Positions 58,101-64,000 of a DNA stretch of 64,000 bases are shown here, piece after piece. Position numbers and translations under genes: made by a program. Under the pieces are notes generated by a model. The model had not been told where the DNA came from. It saw only the letters and a program-made list of their open reading frames with translations, and made no database searches. Every line of letters starts with the position of its first letter. Within the stretch, counting starts at the first letter, position 1. Location of the stretch: contig JAEHOE010000138.1 in assembly GCA_016858145.1 (NCBI GenBank), forward strand, positions 186,001 through 250,000. The letters are read 5' to 3'. The stretch comes from Edaphochlamys debaryana. Lineage: Eukaryota > Chlorophyta > Chlorophyceae > Chlamydomonadales.

Positions 58101-61100
58101 CCACCCCACCCCACCCCGCCCCTCCCTCCTCCGCACCCTCCCACCTCACCCCGCTCTCCTCCGCTCTGCTCAGGCCGGCCGCCGCCGCGCCAAGGGCGGC
58201 TCCTCCGGCCCCGCCCCCTCGGGCCCCTCCAAGGACTCCCCCTTCTGGATCGCGCGTTTCATGGCCGACGCCCTCAAGCGCCTGGCCGTGGGGGAGGCGG
58301 CGGCGGGGCAGGGCAACAACATCACACCCCTGGCGGGTGGGTGCGGGGCGGGGTGGGGGGTGGGGGTGGGATGGGGGCGATGTGTGGTGGCGTGTGGTCC
58401 TTACTGAGTCAACACTGGCAGCACCCGTCTTACTTGACCCATGCGAGTAGGGGAGCTTGCTGCGCCGGGGCCCAGCCTCAGGTAGCCACCAGCGCCGCGG
58501 GTGTGTCGCAGACTCCAGACACTCCACGACAACACGTACCCGCCCTTGCCTCGCCATCGCCACGAGCACCCGTCACCTCACGCATACGTCCCCTCACTCA
58601 TACAACCTCATCCTGACCCGCCCCCTGCCCCAAAACCCGACGTCCAAACCCGCAGCCGTGGCGGCGGCGCGCTGGCGCCAGGCGGCCGGCTCCCGCCGCC
58701 GCGCGCCCGAGGGCCCCGCCGCCGCCGCCGGGGAGGAGGAGGGCGGCGAGGCGGCGGCCGCGGGCGACGGCGCCGCCATGGAGGCGCTGCTGGGGCGCGC
58801 GGCGGTGCGGGCGCTGCAGCGGGCGCAGACGGAGGCTCGGTCCCGCATCGAGCGGGGCGGCGGGGGCTACGAGGAGGAGGAGGCGGGGGACGGCACCGTT
58901 ACCGGCACGCCCGTGCCCCCGGGCGGACCCCAGGAGGAGGAGGCGGCGGAGGAGAGCGGTGGGGGTGACGGTGCCGTGCCGGTGGAGGCGCTGCCGCCGT
59001 CCATCTCGACGCGCGTGTCACACGCGGGCGTGCTGGGCCTGGGCGCAGCACAGCACGGCCCGGGAGCGCAGCACGCGCCGCACGGGGCAGCGGCGCTGGC
59101 CGCGGAGGTGTCGCTGTCCCTGGAGGCCTCGGGCGGCGCCCCCCTGGTGGGGGTGGAGGACCCGGCCAAGAGGCTGCTGGGGAGCATCGCCGCCGCCTCG
59201 GGGGTGGGTGCGGGGGCTGGGGGCATGGGCGTCGAGGTTTGGCGGGCAAAACAGTTGGCGTTCCCCCGCCCTGCACACACGCTGCATGTATGTGGATGGC
59301 GTGATACGCTCGGATTCTCCCCTCCCCCCCACACACACATACCTCCCCCACAGCAGCCCTGAACACACCTCCCCCACCCTCCGCCAACCCACCCCCAGGA
59401 CCCCTCCACCGTCTCCCGCGCGCTGCTGTCCGAGCTGGTCTCCCGCGCCGACGTCTCCTGCGTTCTCTACTCCGTTGCCAAGAAGCTGCTGCGGCGGGGC
59501 GGGGGCCCGCGCTCCATCGGCCGCGGCGCGTCGCAGCGCATCCGCCGGGCCCTGCACGCCGCCATCCGGGGGGGGGCGGAGCGGCTGGAGCCGGGGGCGC
59601 TGGCGGGGCAGCGGGGGGTGCTGGGGCGGAGCGACTCGCTGCACGGGGGCGGGGTCGGAGGGGTGGGAGGGGGGGCGGGGAGGGGCGTGGAGGGCGGGGG
59701 CGTGGCGGCGCTGGGCAGGGTGGGGCCGGGAGGGGGAGGGGGGGGAGGGGGCAGGCTGGGCGGACGTGCCAGCCGGAGGGAGAGCCGCACCAGCTGGGCT
59801 GGGAGCAGCTGGTACGAGGTGAGGCGGGGGGTGGGGTGGGGTGAAGGGGGGTCGACGGGGTTTATGAGATGAAAAGGGGGCTCGGGGAAAGGGTTGGATC
59901 GCATTGGGGGAAATGGATGCACCCCATGCAACTGCCCTCCGTCCTCGAACCTCCACCGGTGGTTTGGGAAGAGTTTTGACCGTGGACGGCCAAATCCAGA
60001 TCCAGGCTTCACGTGCTCACGCGAACCCTCCACTTGATCTCCGCAGCACTCCCACGGACCCCGCCTGTCGTACAGCGGCACGGAGTACGACGAGCAGGAC
60101 ACAGGTACGGCGCACGTGCCCCTGCCGCCACGTAACGTACTTCTCGCAGCATGTTCGTTCAAGTTGTGCGGTCTGCCCCTGGCCCCTCTTAACCCCCCCT
60201 CAACCGCCCCCTCCCCCACACGCACGCCTCCTGCAGACAATGAGCTCGACTGGGCCGGCAGCGACCTCGCCTCCCTCGCCGGGGTGGGGGCGGGGGCGGG
60301 GGCCGGGGGCACGCTGTCCGCCGCCCCGAGCCTCGCGGGCGGCCCCTCCCGCCGCCGCACCACCCTGCACGACCTCCTGCTGCCCACGGAGCACCTGCAC
60401 CCGCACCTGGGGGGCGCGGGCGTCAACACGAGTGAGCGGATCGGGGGGGGGGTTGGTCACGAGCAGATGGGGGGGGTTGACGCGTGCAAGGGTCTGTGTG
60501 GTGTTGCCTAGGTGGTCCACCCACCTGCTGACCAACTCCTTCCCATCGAGCCTGCCCTCTGACCTGGTTCCGGCTCTCCAAACCCACAACCCTCCAACGA
60601 CCCCATCCCGCACGGCCCCCCCCCCCCAGGCATGCTGTCCGCTGCCGAGATGGACGCGGTGTACGGCCCCCCCATCCGCACGGTGCTGCCGGGGCAATCC
60701 TTTGGGGAGTTGGCGCTGCTGCACCCCCTCTCCCGCCGCACAGCCACCGTGATTGCGATGGGCTCCGGAGGCCCCGCCCCCTCCGCCGCACCCCCCCTCG
60801 GCCACGCGGCCCCCCACCACCGCCCCGCCAGCCCCAGCCCGGGCCCGGGCCTGGGCCTGGGCCTCACCGAGCAGGCCTCGCAGTACGGGCAGTACGGGCC
60901 CGCGGCGGGCCCCAGCGGCGTCGATCTCATCGCCATCTCCCGCCACACATACAACCACACCGTCCGGGCCGCACAGGCCGCCGGGCTGCAGCAGCTGCTT
61001 TCCTTCCTCTCCGGCCTCGCGCCCTTCCGGGGCCTCGACGAGGCGGCACGCGCCGCGCTGGCCCTGTTCTGCCACCGGCGGGAGGTGGGGGCGGGGGCTG

Positions 61101-64000
61101 TGCTGGCGGCGGCCGGCGAGCCCAACGGCGTTCTGTGGATGGTGGTGGAGGGGGAGGTGGTGTTACTGGACCCCGAGGCCGCCGTGGTGGAGCCCCTGGC
61201 GGCGCCGCCGGGCGCCAGTCAGCGGCAGCTGCTGCTGCGGAACGCATCCGCGCCGGGGCCCGGCCGCGGCGAGGATGGGAGCGGAGGGCCCACGCCTGGG
61301 GGCCTGATCGGCGGCGGCCTGCTGGGCCGTGGAGGCAGCAGCCGTCTGCTGCTGAGGCAGATATCGGCGCCCGAGGGCGGCGGCTCGAGGCTGCCACCGC
61401 TGGCGCTGGGCAGCAGGAGGGTGGGTGGGCTGGGGGTCTGGGTGTGTGAAGGGCTGCTCGCATGAGCCTGGGCTGTGTGTGTGCGTGGGGGGGGGGGGGT
61501 TGGGGGCAGGGTGATCAGCGGACCAAAGTGCCACGAGAGGGGCCGGTTGGTGCGCCTTTTTACACACGATCCAGACCTGCTCGTGCGCCCCTCCGCACCG
61601 ATTCCCTAACCCCGCGGTCCCACCCCCCAGGCGGCATCTGACTCCGGCCTCCCCGCCCCTGTCCGTGTGTGTTTACCCACGCGTCCTCCCGTTTCCCTCC
61701 TCCCCCTCCTTTCCCCCCCCACCCCACCCGCAGGAGGCGTCCGACCACCGCCGCGTCATGTTCGACTCCGGCACCTCCACCCCCGGCTCCGCCGCCGCCA
61801 CCCCCGCCGACCCCGATGGGCCCCTGCGCCAGGTGGCCCCCGGCACCCTGCTGGGGCTGGGCGCCACGCTCACCGCCATGGGCCCCGGGGGCGTGTTCGG
61901 GGAGGGGCTGCTGCGGAACCTGGTGCAGCCGCCGCCGCTGCAGGCGTGGGAGGTGAGGGGGTTGGTGGGGGAGGGGCAGGGGGAGGGGGAGGGGGGGCTG
62001 CTGCGAAAGAGCGGGCTGCGGGGGGGGGGGCGGGGCTTGCGGGATGGCCCACCAAGAACTGCTCACCTGCCCCCTTAGCCCTTTCCTTTGCCCGCTCCCC
62101 TGCATCCCCGCCCCACCCCAGGACGAGGAGGGCAGCGCCGCGGGCGCCGGAGGCCGCCGCCGCGGCCGCAGCCGCCACCCCATGCTATCCTCCTTCCCGC
62201 CCTACCCCTACACGGTCATCGCGCGCCGCTCCACCAAGCTCCTGGCCATAACCGCCCATGACCTCTCCCGCTTCGCCGAGGCCGTGGCGGAGCCGCTGGC
62301 GCTGCTGGCGGCGGCGCGGGGCGAGTTCCTGGCGGCGCGATCGGCGTCCGTCCGTGACGCGCAAGAGGCGGTGGCGGAGCGAGTGGCGGGGGCCAGGCGG
62401 GTGTTGCACGATCTGAAGCACACGCTGGCGGCGGGCGTGCCGCTGGCGGCGAACCCCCGCCTGGCGGCGGAGGTGGCGGCGGAGCACGTCGCCGCCGCCA
62501 CCGCGACGGCGGCGGAGCGGGCCGCCGGCGACGCGGCCATCGCCGCCGCCGCCGCGGCGCGGCAGTGGCGGATCAAGCCCGGCAGCCGCGGATCTGGAAC
62601 CGGATCCAGCAGCTCCCGATCCCGCCCCGGCGGCGACGTCGCGGGGCTGGTTGAGAACATGCTCGGCGGCAGGGGCGGCCTCTCCCGCGCCTCCAGCCTC
62701 AACAGCCGCACCCCCGCCGGCGGCGGCGGCCGCCGCATGACGCTGGAGCCGCACCCGCTGGCCGGCAAGCTGGCCAAGGTGCTGGCGGAGAGCACACCCG
62801 GCCTGCCGCCGCCGGCGCCGCTGCGCCGCGTCTCCTCCGGCCCGGTGCCCATGCTGGACCGCCTGCCGTCACTCACGGACGTTGGGCTTCCGTCGGTGGC
62901 CTCCGCCGGCGCCGTCGGCGAGGGCGGTCCGGGCCAGGGGCAGGGCCCAGGTGGAGGTGGTGGTGGTGGTGAGGGGAGGGGCGTGTACCTGGGAATGGGC
63001 GGCCTCAGCTTCCCGCGGGCGCTGGCCCCCATTCAGGAGGAGGAGAGCGGCGCGCTGGCGCGGCACGCCTCGCTCCGCCGCGAGACCCCGCCCGAGACCC
63101 CGCCCGAGACCCAGCGCGAGACCGAGCGCGAGCCCCCTGTGGTGGCGGTGCCTGTGCTTGTTGAGGAGGCGGAGGAGGAGGGGGAGCAGGCGGGCGTAAT
63201 GCTGACGCAGATGACCCCGCGGGAGCTGGAGCTCGAGGGCCGCACGCCCCGCCCCACCCTGGACCTCCCCGAGGCCCCCGAGGCCCCCGAGGCCCCCGAG
63301 GCCCCCAAGGCCCCTGCGTCTGCGGTTTTGCCCGAGGCCCCTGCGCCCGCTCTGGACCTTATTTCCACCGCGGACGAGGCAGCAGTAGCGGAGGAGGAGG
63401 TTTTCGACTTGAGCGAGGACGAGGCGGTGGAGCCGGCCCTAGGCGGGGAGGGCTCCTTCCAGGGCCCCGGCCCCGCCCCCCTGTCCGCCTCCACCTCCAC
63501 CCGCGGCGCCGTGGAGGCCATGGAGGCGCAGCTGCAGTCCCTGTACGGCCTGCTGGCCCAGGTACGGCGCACGTGCTGCGTGCGGTGCTATGCCTAGTTG
63601 TTCCATACCTGCTCTCGCGTAGCACCCATGTCTCGATCTCCTTGCCCCCCCCCATCCGTCGCGCCCGCAGGTGCGCAGTGTGGGCCGAGCGGACGCAGCG
63701 GCGGACCAGGCCGCAGAGGGTGCACTGGCGGCGGCGGCAGCGGAGGAGCCGCCGGCCGCCGCCGCCGCTCCGGCGGCGGTGCTGCCGGCGCTGCGGCGGC
63801 AGTCGAGCAGCCTCCGCCGCTCCGCCGCTTCCTCCGTGGTGGCGGTGGCGGTGGCTCCGTCGGACGAGCTGCCTCCGCTGCAGCCCGCGGCCTCGCTGGA
63901 CCGACCCAGCTCCCGCCGCCGCCCCTCGCAGACCGGCTTCCCGCCGTCTCCCCACGGCGCCGCCACCTCCGTCTCCGCCTCCGGCGGGGCCCCACTGGCC
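55126..64000 (+). CDS. Very large multi-CNB-domain protein, 3' end missing
   Basis: Eighteen exons read in phase: 55126-55205, 55295-55352, 55453-55507, 55714-55774, 56107-56174, 56389-56549, 56757-56882, 57141-57270, 57431-57972, 58174-58336, 58656-59203, 59399-59818, 60047-60104, 60237-60431, 60630-61420, 61734-61952, 62122-63561, 63671 to the edge; more than 1,800 codons. CNB1: VPAGQPVYRQGDPGEAMYVI, IGGSCDVH, then YVGQAFGEQAL and RTRTVAA. CNB2 starts FQKLPPDMVRRLAAEAGHVR, SLVFEEDSPGHCMYVLAAGA, CEV; its second half (LPGQSFGELALLHPLSRRTA, TVIA) comes only about 740 residues later. CNB3: LAPFRGLDEAARAALALFCH, VLWMVVEGEVVLLD, then GGVFGEGLL and YPYTVIARRSTKLLAITAHD. Between them lie Gly/Ala/Ser-rich disordered stretches. 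CNB folds bind cyclic nucleotides or act as dimer or scaffold modules. The first-domain cassette keeps FGE and an Arg, but ligand binding is unproven. No kinase or channel domain is in view. Confidence 0.85.
55985..56104. repeat. CCCCCA hexanucleotide array in a CNB-gene intron
   Basis: About 20 CCCCCA units, interrupted once near 56040, run straight into the 3' splice site ccccag before exon 5. The array thus serves as the polypyrimidine tract of that intron. Its complement (TGGGGG)n could form G-quadruplexes. Confidence 0.95.

Overview
This window is nuclear DNA from a green alga, most likely a volvocine or other chlamydomonadalean species. The reasons are very high GC, genes cut into many short exons, C- or G-rich introns, TGTAA-type poly(A) signals downstream of several stops, and an ankyrin protein of a type I recall as a large family in Gonium, Tetrabaena and Chlamydomonas. 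All products were identified by reading protein motifs. Exon borders were built by hand from GT/AG (sometimes GC/AG) sites and checked for reading phase. No database search was possible.

Layout, left to right: exocyst subunit SEC15 (minus, 3' end off the left edge); a Ste20/GCK-type kinase (plus, 17 exons) sharing a 423-bp promoter region with SEC15; a broken F-box-like/ankyrin gene (plus); two tandem MATH-BTB genes (minus), the left one a pseudogene carrying a 37-bp minisatellite and the right one apparently intact; a secreted subtilisin-like protease (minus, 11 exons); a SYLF/Ysc84 lipid-binding protein (minus); a 302-aa protein I cannot name (plus) converging tail-to-tail on Sec61 beta (minus); a transaldolase-family enzyme (plus); a DUF3754/TMEM143-like membrane protein (minus, 14 exons); and, divergent from it, a very large multi-CNB (cyclic-nucleotide-binding-like) protein (plus) that runs off the right edge.

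The genes do not form a pathway. They are ordinary eukaryotic neighbours: exocytosis (SEC15), ER translocation (Sec61 beta), signalling (kinase, CNB protein), protein turnover (MATH-BTB, subtilase), membrane proteins (SYLF, DUF3754) and carbon metabolism (transaldolase).

The most unusual signal lies in the introns. In at least seven genes the end of an exon with its 5' splice site, or the start of an exon with its 3' splice site, is repeated once or twice inside the neighbouring intron, mostly about 90-150 bp away, with the farther copies more decayed. A second signal is a roughly 20-bp motif (consensus GCGTCACGAAACACACACGC, either orientation) seen 12 times, always inside introns, often 25-60 nt before a 3' splice site or abutting an exon-fragment copy. 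Neither is explained by the genes themselves.
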